Part shown: in pieces, positions 6,761 through 13,903 of the stretch
Numbering within the stretch: position 1 is the stretch's first letter
How the letters are laid out: each line of letters opens with the position of its first letter
DNA from: CAYIBZ01 sp964361795
Lineage (GTDB): Bacteria > Patescibacteriota > Minisyncoccia > UBA6257 > WO2-44-18
Reading direction: 5' to 3'
DNA: 19,640 bases
Assembly (NCBI GenBank): GCA_964361795.1
Contig: CAYIBZ010000010.1
Coordinates: 1-19,640, forward strand
Program-made: the position numbers and the translations under genes
Notes under the pieces: model-generated
Told to the model about the DNA's origin: nothing
The model's input: only the letters and a program-made list of their open reading frames with translations
Database searches by the model: none

Positions 6761-7630
6761 ATGAGAATCTGGCCCCGCTGGCGCTGGTTCAAAAGAGAAA
6801 TCCAGCAGCCAAGCAAAGAAATAGAGCAACCGAGCAAAAAACAGTGGATAATCAGTCTTTGTATAAGCGCGTTTCTGGTCGTTGTGGGCTTCGTACTATT
6901 GGTGTTAGCGGGACTGCACCTGCATAATCACTATCACAATTTGCCGCCGCTGCCGGATTTGCTGCATGGCGCTCTGCCGGTCGTAGACCTCCGATTTTTG
7001 ACCAGAGTCGGGCTTTTAAGCGCGTTAACTTTGTTCGCGGTCGGACTTCTCAATGAGCCAAACAGGATGCCTTATCTTCTATTCATGGTTAGCTTCTGGT
7101 TTCTCATTAGAGTCGCTTCAATGACTGTGACGCCGTTTGGAATCCCCGAAGGATCTTTGCCGGAATATTCAGAGATTAAGGACTTAGATTCATTTCTGGA
7201 TTTTATAAACACCGGCTTAAACACTCAGAATGTTCTGTTTTTTTCAGGACATACCGGATTCCCGCTCTTAGGATTTTTGCTATTCCGAAGAAAATTATTT
7301 TGCAGCTACCTTGTCTGGCCAATGGCGCTGATAACCGCGTTTTATATTGGAAAATACGGCGAATATCCCGCTTGGCTAGCCGCGGTTCTGGCATTGTGCT
7401 GGAGTCTGATTTTGATATTCCGCAATCAGCTTATTTCTTTGAGAGCCATATTCCTAATCTGGTCATTTATCATGGCGGTATCGGTTTTGCTGATCCGAAG
7501 CCATTATAGTCTGGATATTTTGGGAGCGTATTTCATGACTCCGGGAATTTACTTAATCGGTCAAAGTATTTTCCAAAAAATAGACACCCTTTGCGATAAA
7601 ATCAACGAAGTTTTTGATAATGAAGAATAG
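6761..7630 (+). CDS. PAP2-like integral membrane protein, sphingomyelin-synthase type
   Basis: A 289-residue membrane protein predicted to act on a phospholipid head group (lipid phosphatase or head-group transferase). FFSGHTGFP (H164) and RSHYSLDILGAYF (H248, D252) match the C-terminal PAP2/sphingomyelin-synthase motifs SGHT and HYTxD, including the four-residue His-Asp spacing, so the catalytic triad is complete. About six membrane segments are visible: near residues 30-52, 82-97, 104-122, 166-178, 185-220 and 228-247, with a final one near 252-268. The first 28 residues are basic and soluble, with a near-repeat EIQQPSKE/EIEQPSKK. Start: ATG after TTGAGGA. Alternatively it is an ordinary PAP2 phosphatase. 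The substrate is not deducible. It lies after the aldehyde dehydrogenase but beyond a terminator. Confidence 0.82.
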   Translation: MRIWPRWRWFKREIQQPSKEIEQPSKKQWIISLCISAFLVVVGFVLLVLAGLHLHNHYHNLPPLPDLLHGALPVVDLRFLTRVGLLSALTLFAVGLLNEPNRMPYLLFMVSFWFLIRVASMTVTPFGIPEGSLPEYSEIKDLDSFLDFINTGLNTQNVLFFSGHTGFPLLGFLLFRRKLFCSYLVWPMALITAFYIGKYGEYPAWLAAVLALCWSLILIFRNQLISLRAIFLIWSFIMAVSVLLIRSHYSLDILGAYFMTPGIYLIGQSIFQKIDTLCDKINEVFDNEE

Positions 7631-7631
7631 C

Positions 7632-7657
7632 CCTCCGATACCTCGGAGGATTTTTTT
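7632..7657 (+). terminator. Intrinsic terminator
   Basis: CCTCCGA (7632-7638), loop TACC, TCGGAGG (7643-7649), A, then seven Ts. It directly follows the PAP2-like gene. Confidence 0.9.
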
Positions 7658-7658
7658 A

Positions 7659-7667
7659 TGTTATAAT
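7659..7667 (+). promoter_or_regulatory. Extended -10 promoter giving a leaderless mRNA
   Basis: TGTTATAAT (7659-7667) follows the T-run of the previous terminator. Seven bases separate it from the ATG at 7675, so transcription should start at or next to the start codon. The upstream ATG at 7666 overlaps the -10 box and cannot be in the transcript. Confidence 0.7.
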
Positions 7668-7674
7668 GAAAATT

Positions 7675-9270
7675 ATGAAAAAATATTTAGTTGCCCCGGT
7701 AATTGTTTATTTTTTAGCAATAGGAATCGCCGGAGCCCAGGCAACGGCTCAAAATCCCGGCATACTGCCAACTAATCCATTTTATTTCATTAAAGAGTGG
7801 CGGCGCGGCATCGTCCGGTTTTTTACTTTTAACGACGTCTCCAAAGCCAGCCTGGAACTTAAAATCGCTGACCAACAGGCCGCTGAAGCCCAAAAACTGC
7901 AGGAAATCCAGCCAGACGACGCCGAAGCCCTGAAAGAGGCGTTTGAAAACTATCAGAAATCACAAGATAGATTAAAATCCCGATTATCGGCGCTTAAGGA
8001 AAATTCGCAAAATCCCAATATAGACCGTCTGATAGAAATCCTAACAGAGCGCGTCGTCCGCCATGAAAAATTATTTGATGAATTAGCGATCAAACATAAA
8101 GATAAAGATGACGATATAGAAGAAGCGGTGGAAGCGGTGAAAGAGAAAATTGAGGAAGCGGCGGCGGAAGCGGCTAAAAAGGATGAACCGAAAAAGTTTT
8201 CCGCCAAATTGAAAAAAGCTTTGGCAGAGTCGGAAGACAGCGCTTTGAAGCATGTCCGATCGATTGAATTAATTGACCGCCTCAATCAAAAATTTTCCGA
8301 AGAATTGAGAGAATCGCTTGAAGAATTAAGAGAAGATTTTTCGGAAAGGGTTGAAGAAGATATAGAGGAGTTGCTGGAGGAATCTGATTCCGAATCACTA
8401 ATGGAGGCGATTAAACGATTGCCGGGCGATTCGGCGCGGCATCTGATCATTCTTGAGGAAATAAGATCTCAATCTAAAACGCCGATAGCGGAAGCTCTGC
8501 GTAGGATTATCCGTTTATCGGAAAAAGCGGCCTTGGAAGAAAAAAATATTGCCCAGAAGGCTAAAGAACAAATTTCTAACGCGAAAATTGCCATAGAAAA
8601 AGTAGAAACGGAAATGCTTTTATTGACGATAGCGACGGTGCCATCCGTCCCGCGATCTCTGTTGGGCCAAGCTAAAGAAAACTTAAAAGAAGCGGCGGCG
8701 GCTTTAGAATTAAAAAAATACGGCGAAGCATTCGGAAAAGCAAAATCCGCTGAAGTTTTAGCGAGAGACGCTTTAAGGCAACTGCAAGAAAAAAGTCCGA
8801 AGGAACCGGAAGAACCGGAGAAAGAAGAGCCGCCTCGGACGGAAAAACCCGAAAAACCGCCGGTGGAGCCAATCTTTTGCACTCAAGAATACAATCCAGT
8901 TTGCGGCATTGATGGAAAAACTTATTCCAATGCTTGCATGGCAAAATCCTCGGACGTAAAAATTCTATATAATGGAGAGTGCGAGGTCCAAGCAATAGAA
9001 ATTAAAATAGAGGCCGATGATAGAGGATTTTATCCGGATTCTACGATTACCGTCAAAAAAGGCGCTAAAGTAAAAATTAATTTTATGGTTCGGGAAACTA
9101 ATGTGTACTATGGCGGTCTGGATTTCAGAAGTTCAAAATTTAAAACTGCGTCCGCCAAGCCGGGAGAAACGGCTGCCGTGGAATTTACCGCGGATGAATC
9201 ATTTGAATTTACCTCTTGGTGGCCGGCATCAAATGTGTTAAAATCTACTGGAAAGGTCGTAGTCCAATAA
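7675..9270 (+). CDS. Secreted DUF5667 protein with Kazal and cupredoxin-like domains
   Basis: Exported protein of 531 residues. An N-terminal signal peptide (MKKYLVAPVIVYFLAIGIAG, then AQATAQ) is followed by LPTNPFYFIKEWRRGIVRFF, the start of a DUF5667-type helical domain, then long charged coiled coils to about residue 370 and a Pro/Glu-rich linker (about 370-398). A Kazal-type inhibitor domain follows (about 400-436: CTQEYNPVCGIDGKTYSNAC ... YNGEC), and the last ~90 residues resemble a cupredoxin fold (GFYPDSTITVKKGAKVKINF ...) without an obvious copper-ligand set. The start at 7675 is chosen because the -10 box overlaps the other ATG at 7666. It is the first gene of the envelope block. The Kazal domain could inhibit a serine protease, and a subtilisin-like protease is encoded 3.4 kb downstream, but a link is inference. 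Confidence 0.85.
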   Translation: MKKYLVAPVIVYFLAIGIAGAQATAQNPGILPTNPFYFIKEWRRGIVRFFTFNDVSKASLELKIADQQAAEAQKLQEIQPDDAEALKEAFENYQKSQDRLKSRLSALKENSQNPNIDRLIEILTERVVRHEKLFDELAIKHKDKDDDIEEAVEAVKEKIEEAAAEAAKKDEPKKFSAKLKKALAESEDSALKHVRSIELIDRLNQKFSEELRESLEELREDFSERVEEDIEELLEESDSESLMEAIKRLPGDSARHLIILEEIRSQSKTPIAEALRRIIRLSEKAALEEKNIAQKAKEQISNAKIAIEKVETEMLLLTIATVPSVPRSLLGQAKENLKEAAAALELKKYGEAFGKAKSAEVLARDALRQLQEKSPKEPEEPEKEEPPRTEKPEKPPVEPIFCTQEYNPVCGIDGKTYSNACMAKSSDVKILYNGECEVQAIEIKIEADDRGFYPDSTITVKKGAKVKINFMVRETNVYYGGLDFRSSKFKTASAKPGETAAVEFTADESFEFTSWWPASNVLKSTGKVVVQ

Positions 9271-9279
9271 GTTGAATCA

Positions 9280-9307
9280 TTGACACAATAAAATTATCTA
9301 TTAAAAT
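9280..9307 (+). promoter_or_regulatory. Promoter giving a leaderless mRNA for the coiled-coil protein
   Basis: TTGACA (9280-9285), a 16-base spacer and TAAAAT (9302-9307). The ATG at 9314 begins seven bases after the -10 box, where transcription should start. No Shine-Dalgarno is present. Confidence 0.72.
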
Positions 9308-9313
9308 AACTAT

Positions 9314-9991
9314 ATGATTAAAAAAATATTACCTTTAATTGTTTCGTTGATGGTGGCGTTCCCTGCCGCCGCTCACGAAGCTGACGATCAGTTTGTTCAA
9401 GCGGCGAAAGAAAATAAATCAGCCGCTAAACAAGAAATGCAGGAAGCTAGAAAGAAAGATAAAGAGATGATGGAAGCCGCAAGGGCGGAAGCTAAGAAAA
9501 AAAATGAATCAGAAAGAGCCGCGTTAAAAGCAAAATTATCGGCTATTAAAGACCAGCGTAAAAAAGGCGCGGTTGAAAAGATTAATAAATCATTAGAAAA
9601 ATTAAATGACCGCCGATTGGATCATTTTTCCAATGTTCTTGATAAATTGGAAAAGGTTTTGGATAGAATAAAAGAGCGGGGCGATAAAGCCAAAGAAAAA
9701 GGCGTTGATATTTCCGCGATGGAAGCCGCGGCCGCGAAAGCGACTAAAGCTATTGCCGCCGCCAGAGAAGCCATTAAGGCCCAAGCTGGCAAAACCTATC
9801 CTCTGACGTTAACGACTGAAGATAATCTTAAACAAGACGTTGGCGCCGCTCGCAAGACGCTGCATGAGGACCTGAAAATGGTAGAAGCGGCTGTTAAAGC
9901 GGCGCGCGACGCCGTGCATGAAGCCGCGACTGCGTTAGCAAAGGTTAGAGATGAAGAAAAAAAGAATGAGCCGCCAGCTAATACTCAATAA
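9314..9991 (+). CDS. Secreted coiled-coil protein, unknown function
   Basis: 225 residues. A signal peptide (MIKKILPLIVSLMVAFPAAA, cleavage probably after AHA/AHE near residue 20) is followed by an almost continuous helical, Lys/Glu/Ala-rich coiled coil with no cysteines and a short Pro-containing tail (EEKKNEPPANTQ). There is no enzyme motif. Such proteins are common in these bacteria as periplasmic or surface structural pieces. It probably heads an operon with the next three genes (gaps of 11 and 9 bases, then an overlap). A promoter with the -10 box six bases before the ATG suggests a leaderless mRNA. Confidence 0.85.
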   Translation: MIKKILPLIVSLMVAFPAAAHEADDQFVQAAKENKSAAKQEMQEARKKDKEMMEAARAEAKKKNESERAALKAKLSAIKDQRKKGAVEKINKSLEKLNDRRLDHFSNVLDKLEKVLDRIKERGDKAKEKGVDISAMEAAAAKATKAIAAAREAIKAQAGKTYPLTLTTEDNLKQDVGAARKTLHEDLKMVEAAVKAARDAVHEAATALAKVRDEEKKNEPPANTQ

Positions 9992-10002
9992 ATAAAAATA
10001 AT

Positions 10003-10203
10003 ATGAATAAAAAACTTTTAATTGTAGTTCTTCTGGTTGTTGTTCTAATTGTTCTTGGCCTGAAGATTCTTAAAGCGCCTAGCGAAGAGCAAACGGCCCA
10101 ACAAGATGAAGCCGCTTTAATCAGCCAAGAATTAGAGAGCATTGATCTGGGCAATCTGGACCAAGAATTTCAAAGCGTTGATAAAGACCTAAACACGCTC
10201 TAA
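10003..10203 (+). CDS. Tiny membrane-anchored protein
   Basis: 66 residues: a single N-terminal membrane anchor (KKLLIVVLLVVVLIVLGLKI, residues 3-22), then a short acidic extracytoplasmic stretch rich in Glu, Asp and Gln (SQELESIDLGNLDQEFQSVD). There is no cysteine, so it is not a lipoprotein. No Shine-Dalgarno precedes the ATG, and the 11-base gap to the coiled-coil gene and 9-base gap to the DsbA-like gene place it inside the operon. I know no function. It may be a partner of its coiled-coil or thioredoxin neighbours. Confidence 0.75.
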   Translation: MNKKLLIVVLLVVVLIVLGLKILKAPSEEQTAQQDEAALISQELESIDLGNLDQEFQSVDKDLNTL

Positions 10204-10212
10204 ACAAATAAA

Positions 10213-10908
10213 ATGAAGGGGTTTTTAACAATACCGATGGCAATTGTTATCGCTGGGTTGATGATCGCGGTGGCTATCGTCTATTCCGTCGGAAAAGAAT
10301 CAATCCCGCAGGCTAACCTCGGTAAAACAGTAAATGAACCCAGCGAGGCGACGGACAATATCCGGCCATTTTCTTCGTCCGATCATATTCTTGGAAACGC
10401 GAACGCGCCAGTAAAAATTGTAGAATTTTCTGACACGGAATGCCCATTCTGCAAAAGATTCCATTCAACGATGCATCGGATAGTTAAAGATTACGACGGA
10501 AAAGTGGCTTGGGTATATCGCCATTTCCCTTTGGATTCGCTGCATTCTAAAGCAAGAACGGAAGCTAAAGCAACGGAATGCGCCAATGAATTAGGGGGTA
10601 ATAGTAAGTTTTGGTCTTATCTTGACCGGCTCTTTGAAGTTACGCCATCCAATAACGGTTTGGATTTGGCCGAGTTGCCGCGCATTGCTGAATACGTAGG
10701 ACTGCCGCGCGATAGTTTTGAGAAGTGCTTAAATAGCGCTAAACATGACGAGCGCGTCCAAACAGATTCTCAAGACGCAATCGCTTCCGGCGGCGAAGGC
10801 ACTCCTTATAGCATTATCATTGGGCCTAAAGGAAAAAGGGTGGCTATCAACGGCGCTCAAGATTACCCGTTTGTTAAGGCCGCTATTGACGCTCTGAATG
10901 GAAAATAA
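10213..10908 (+). CDS. DsbA-like thiol:disulfide oxidoreductase, membrane-anchored
   Basis: 231 residues. An N-terminal membrane anchor (about residues 4-26) is followed by a thioredoxin-fold domain of the DsbA/BdbD group. The active site is C77-P-F-C80 in DTECPFCKRFH, preceded by the typical HILGNANAPVKIVEFSD, and the cis-Pro loop is GEGTPYSIII near residue 197. Two further cysteines (ATECANEL and FEKCLNSA) may form a structural pair as in BdbD. It should form or isomerise disulfides in exported proteins outside the membrane. A plausible client is the Cys-rich Kazal domain encoded upstream. There is no Shine-Dalgarno. It overlaps the next gene by 11 bases. Confidence 0.92.
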   Translation: MKGFLTIPMAIVIAGLMIAVAIVYSVGKESIPQANLGKTVNEPSEATDNIRPFSSSDHILGNANAPVKIVEFSDTECPFCKRFHSTMHRIVKDYDGKVAWVYRHFPLDSLHSKARTEAKATECANELGGNSKFWSYLDRLFEVTPSNNGLDLAELPRIAEYVGLPRDSFEKCLNSAKHDERVQTDSQDAIASGGEGTPYSIIIGPKGKRVAINGAQDYPFVKAAIDALNGK

Positions 10909-11455
10909 TCTTTTTTTACTTTTCCATTTAATCGGCATGGTTTTAGGAGCTGGCGGGGCCACAATCAATGACTGTCTTTTTTTCCGCTTTCTAAAAGATT
11001 TCAAAATTTCTAAATTTGAAGCGGGTGTTTTAAGCGCCTTATCCAAAATAATCTGGACGGGGCTGATTGTTCTGATAATCACCGGATTGGGCCTTTATCT
11101 TCAAAACGCAGAACGGCTTAATCACAGTCCTAAGTTTTTAGTAAAAATGATTGTGGTGGCGATAATTTTACTGAATGGCATTGCTCTTAATCTTTTTATC
11201 GCTCCCCGCTTGCGGCAAATTTTTTTCGCCAAATCTCACGAACATCAGCCGGGAGAACTGCGGTCATTTAGAAGACTTGCCTTCGCCTTGGGAGCTGTTT
11301 CAATCACTTCTTGGTATTCGGCATTGATATTGGGATTTTTACGGAATCTTAGCTATAGTTTTAGCGTTATTTTAGGAGTTTATTTTTTAGCAGTGATTAT
11401 CGGGGTGGCCATTAGCCAGATTGCGGAAAAATTTATAAACCGAACTGTGCTATAA
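10898..11455 (+). CDS. Polytopic membrane protein, unknown function
   Basis: 185 residues with about five membrane segments (near residues 3-22, 47-67, 82-104, 124-147 and 152-175). The first contains HLIGMVLGAGGATINDCLFF with a His and a Gly-rich stretch. It has only one cysteine, so it is not a DsbB or VKOR enzyme, although it overlaps the DsbA-like gene by 11 bases and is probably translated with it. The pattern of early His, Gly-rich first helix and later conserved-looking KFLVKMIVV is vaguely like DUF2269/CopD-type membrane proteins, but I cannot assign it. Its stop codon lies inside the -10 box of the next gene. Confidence 0.82.
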   Translation: MENNLFLLFHLIGMVLGAGGATINDCLFFRFLKDFKISKFEAGVLSALSKIIWTGLIVLIITGLGLYLQNAERLNHSPKFLVKMIVVAIILLNGIALNLFIAPRLRQIFFAKSHEHQPGELRSFRRLAFALGAVSITSWYSALILGFLRNLSYSFSVILGVYFLAVIIGVAISQIAEKFINRTVL

Positions 11456-11456
11456 T
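11448..11456 (+). promoter_or_regulatory. Extended -10 promoter of the LOG-family gene
   Basis: TGCTATAAT (11448-11456). The TAA stop of the preceding gene (11453-11455) is part of the TATAAT. Seven bases separate it from the ATG at 11464, so the mRNA should be leaderless. There is no convincing -35 box. Confidence 0.7.
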
Positions 11457-11463
11457 TAAAATC

Positions 11464-12189
11464 ATGAAAAATAATAAAAGAGGGAGGAAAAAATCCAATG
11501 TTAATTTACCGGCCAAAGAATTGCCGGTTTACGAACATCCTAAAGACTGGCGGCATTCATTCCATTGGAGAGTGTTTAGAATTATGGCGGAATTCGTAGA
11601 TGGCTTTCAGTTTTTAGCCGATGCTAAAAATTCCGTTACATTTTTTGGTTCGGCCAGGTTTCCGGAAACCAGCCGCTGGTATAAAGAAGCGGAAAAATTA
11701 GGAAATTTGCTTGGAAAAAATGGATTTGGAGTCGTAACCGGCGGCGGACCGGGAATCATGGAGGGCGGAAACCGAGGCGCGATGAAGGGTGGCGGCGAAT
11801 CAGTCGGCTTGAACATCCAACTGCCATTTGAACAGCGCGCCAATCCTTATGTGAAAAAATCTTTGGGTTTCCACTATTTTTTCACCAGAAAAGTAATGCT
11901 TTCACTGATATCGCAAGCTTACGTATTTTTCCCCGGCGGATACGGCACTCTTGACGAGGTATTTGAAATCTTAACTCTAATCCAAACGCATAAAATTTAT
12001 GAAAAGATACCGGTCGTCCTGGTAGGAAAAGATTTTTGGGGCCACATAGACCAATGGCTGAAATCTAAACTTTTAAAAGAGTATCAGACTATTGACGAAA
12101 ACGATCTGAAGCTATATCAGGTTGTGGATACCGCTGAAGAAGCTTTTGAAATTATAAAAAACTCTCAAGCGCGCGAAGAGTGGAAGTAG
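11464..12189 (+). CDS. LOG-family protein (Rossmann fold, TIGR00730-like)
   Basis: 241 residues, cytoplasmic. Family motifs are VTFFGSARFPE (about residues 58-68), GGGPGIMEGGNRGAMKGGG (about 93-112) and PGGYGTLDEVFE (about 157-168), the phosphate/nucleotide-binding PGGxGTxxE signature. LOG proteins release the base from nucleoside 5'-monophosphates (cytokinin-type phosphoribohydrolases), and many bacterial members probably act as general nucleotide hydrolases. The basic N-terminus (KNNKRGRKKS) and the helical stretch before the fold are typical of the longer bacterial variants. Leaderless promoter. The last 38 bases overlap the convergent minus-strand gene. Confidence 0.92.
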   Translation: MKNNKRGRKKSNVNLPAKELPVYEHPKDWRHSFHWRVFRIMAEFVDGFQFLADAKNSVTFFGSARFPETSRWYKEAEKLGNLLGKNGFGVVTGGGPGIMEGGNRGAMKGGGESVGLNIQLPFEQRANPYVKKSLGFHYFFTRKVMLSLISQAYVFFPGGYGTLDEVFEILTLIQTHKIYEKIPVVLVGKDFWGHIDQWLKSKLLKEYQTIDENDLKLYQVVDTAEEAFEIIKNSQAREEWK

Positions 12190-12637
12190 TCGGACAGTTA
12201 GTCGAGCTATTGTTGCTATTGTTAGGCACTGGCGCGGACACGGCGGTTTTATTTTCTTGAGAGGCGGGAGCTGGCGCGGCTGACGGCAATACTTGATCTA
12301 TAACTCTGTTAATTACCGTATTTATCACGCTCGGACTATCTTTGTTCTGGGATTTTAATTCCATTAAGAGATTTTCTAATTTCGCGACAATGGCGGAATT
12401 ATCGGTATTGGTCCCGCTCTTTAGCTCCGAAAGATTGTTTTCTATTGCTTTTATTACTTTCTCTCTTTTTTCCGCTGGAGTTAAAATAACGGATTCTATT
12501 TTTTCTTGAATGGCAACTGGAATAACTTTAGCTCTGCCCAATAAAGCTATCCCCTGCTGTTTCCAGTCTTTTGGAATTCCATAAACTACGGCTATAACCA
12601 TCACGACTAACAAAATTAATCCCAAAAAAAACCTCAT
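12152..12637 (-). CDS. Membrane-anchored protein with helical and low-complexity tail
   Basis: 161 residues from the chosen start. There is one N-terminal membrane segment (MRFFLGLILLVVMVIAVVYG), then a soluble helical part (LTPAEKREKVIKAIENNLSE ...) with two amphipathic repeats LENLLMEL and IENNLSEL. An Ala/Pro/Ser/Asn-rich tail (APAPASQENKTAVSAPVPNN) and one cysteine near the end follow. I recognise no family. The start is set at 12637, not at the ATG at 12664, because the TATAAT box overlaps the latter region and leaves seven bases before the internal ATG: a leaderless gene. Its 3' end overlaps the LOG gene by 38 bases in the opposite direction. Confidence 0.72.
   Translation of the reverse strand: MRFFLGLILLVVMVIAVVYGIPKDWKQQGIALLGRAKVIPVAIQEKIESVILTPAEKREKVIKAIENNLSELKSGTNTDNSAIVAKLENLLMELKSQNKDSPSVINTVINRVIDQVLPSAAPAPASQENKTAVSAPVPNNSNNSSTNCPTTSTLRALESFL
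12156..12181 (-). terminator. Possible intrinsic terminator inside overlapping gene ends
   Basis: On the minus strand ACTCT ... AGAGT with a GC-rich loop containing GCGCGC, followed by TTTTTT. It lies within the last codons of the minus-strand gene and within the coding end of the LOG gene. The stem is only five pairs, so this is tentative. Confidence 0.4.
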
Positions 12638-12644
12638 ATGAGCT

Positions 12645-12653
12645 ATTATATCA
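12645..12653 (-). promoter_or_regulatory. Extended -10 promoter of the minus-strand membrane-anchored gene
   Basis: Minus strand TGATATAAT (12645-12653). The ATG at 12637 begins seven bases after the box, suggesting a leaderless mRNA. It lies back to back with the protease promoter, whose -35 box starts five bases away. Confidence 0.65.
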
Positions 12654-12657
12654 CGAT

Positions 12658-12686
12658 TTGACATTAATAGTTCCGTTGATTAGAAT
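12658..12686 (+). promoter_or_regulatory. Promoter of the subtilisin-like protease gene
   Basis: TTGACA (12658-12663), a 17-base spacer and TAGAAT (12681-12686). The ATG at 12694 begins seven bases after the -10 box, so the message is probably leaderless. A TTG within the -35 box is in frame but cannot be the start. Confidence 0.78.
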
Positions 12687-12693
12687 AACTAAC

Positions 12694-13866
12694 ATGATTA
12701 TTAAAACTTTAAAATTCATTGCTGTTTTGGCCATGACAGCTATGCTATCCCCTAATCTTTTAGTGGCCCAACAAGGAAGTCGAAAAATTGTTGTTTTCTC
12801 CGACACAGTTAATGAGGCGGCGCAAGACGAGTTATTGGCCATTCATGGCGCGGTTAAAATAAAAAATCTGCCATTAATTAATGGCGCGGCGGTTGTTTTA
12901 CCGGCAAAGGCGTCAAATAGGGCGCTGGAAAATCATCCCGGAATACTAAGAGTTGAAGAAGACGCTCTAGTTTCGGCCTTGGCGAAACCTAATGCTAGCA
13001 CTTCCCAACCGGCGCAAGTACTGCCATGGGGAATTGACCGAGTTGACGCTGAATTGGTTTGGCCATTAGGAAATACGGCCGATCCAGTCAAAGTAGCTGT
13101 TCTTGATACGGGCATAGCAAAAGACCATCCCGATCTTAAAGACAATATAAAAGGCGGATTGAATGCTATTAATCCTCTGAAAAGCTGGAATGACGACAAT
13201 GGCCATGGCTCTCATGTTGCTGGCACGATCGCGGCGCTCAATAACACTATTGGCGTCGTCGGCGTCGGCCCAGCGGCAGATCTCTTAGCCGTAAAAGTAT
13301 TAAACCGCAACGGCTTGGGATTTATTTCCGATATTATTGAAGGAGTGGATTGGGCAATGCAGAACGGCGCTAAAGTTATGAACATGAGTTTTGGCGGCAG
13401 TTCTGACAGCCAAAGCCTTCATGACGCGCTGACGGCGGCGCATAACGCGGGAGTGACTCTTGTTGCCGCCGCGGGCAACTCCTCGGGCGGGCCCGTGGGC
13501 TACCCAGCCGCTTATCCAGAAGTTATCGCTGTTTCGGCAACTGACGCCAGCAACAGCCTCGCGTATTTCTCAAGTGTTGGGCCAGAAGTTGATCTTGCCG
13601 CCCCCGGCGTAAGCGTCTACTCCACTTACAAAGGTTATGGATACGCGACATTGTCTGGAACTTCAATGGCTTCGCCGCATGTTGCCGGTTCAGCGGCTCT
13701 TGTGCTGAATACTCCGGTAGGCGCCTATGACGCCAATGGAAATGGCGCGTGGGATCCGGCAGAGGTTCAGCAAAAACTGCAGGATCGCGCGACTGATCTT
13801 GGCGCGGCAGGAAAGGACAGCCTCTATGGCTGGGGCCTTGTGAATGCCTACCAAGCAACTCAATAG
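12694..13866 (+). CDS. Secreted subtilisin-like serine protease (S8 family)
   Basis: 390-residue exported endopeptidase. Signal peptide about residues 1-26 (MIIKTLKFIAVLAMTAMLSP ...). An I9-type inhibitory propeptide follows (about 29-95, ending LRVEEDALVSA). The catalytic domain has Asp138 (AVLDTGI), His171 (DDNGHGSHVAGT), oxyanion Asn262 (AAAGNSSGG) and Ser324 (SGTSMASPHVAG), so the triad is complete. Near the C-terminus DANGNGAWDPAE (about 346-357) is inserted before the last helices and has the spacing of a calcium-binding EF-hand/dockerin-like loop. The mature enzyme has no disulfide-forming cysteines. The start is chosen from the promoter position, seven bases after the -10 box. The gene is convergent with the ribonucleotide reductase. 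It likely degrades external protein for nutrients or processes surface proteins. Its target is unknown. Confidence 0.95.
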   Translation: MIIKTLKFIAVLAMTAMLSPNLLVAQQGSRKIVVFSDTVNEAAQDELLAIHGAVKIKNLPLINGAAVVLPAKASNRALENHPGILRVEEDALVSALAKPNASTSQPAQVLPWGIDRVDAELVWPLGNTADPVKVAVLDTGIAKDHPDLKDNIKGGLNAINPLKSWNDDNGHGSHVAGTIAALNNTIGVVGVGPAADLLAVKVLNRNGLGFISDIIEGVDWAMQNGAKVMNMSFGGSSDSQSLHDALTAAHNAGVTLVAAAGNSSGGPVGYPAAYPEVIAVSATDASNSLAYFSSVGPEVDLAAPGVSVYSTYKGYGYATLSGTSMASPHVAGSAALVLNTPVGAYDANGNGAWDPAEVQQKLQDRATDLGAAGKDSLYGWGLVNAYQATQ

Positions 13867-13872
13867 ACAAAG

Positions 13873-13903
13873 AAAAAACCGCCGATAAAACGGCGGTTTT
13901 TTT
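13873..13903. terminator. Bidirectional intrinsic terminator
   Basis: AAAAAACCGCCG (13873-13884), loop ATAAAA, CGGCGGTTTTTTT (13891-13903). It serves the protease gene (+) and the ribonucleotide reductase gene (-), whose stop codon touches the T-tract. Confidence 0.92.

Noticed and set aside
8469..8995. Long minus-strand open frames inside the DUF5667-Kazal gene
   Set aside because: They are shadows of repetitive Glu/Lys/Ala codons in the coiled-coil region, giving Ser/Phe/Leu-rich translations with no promoter or ribosome site.
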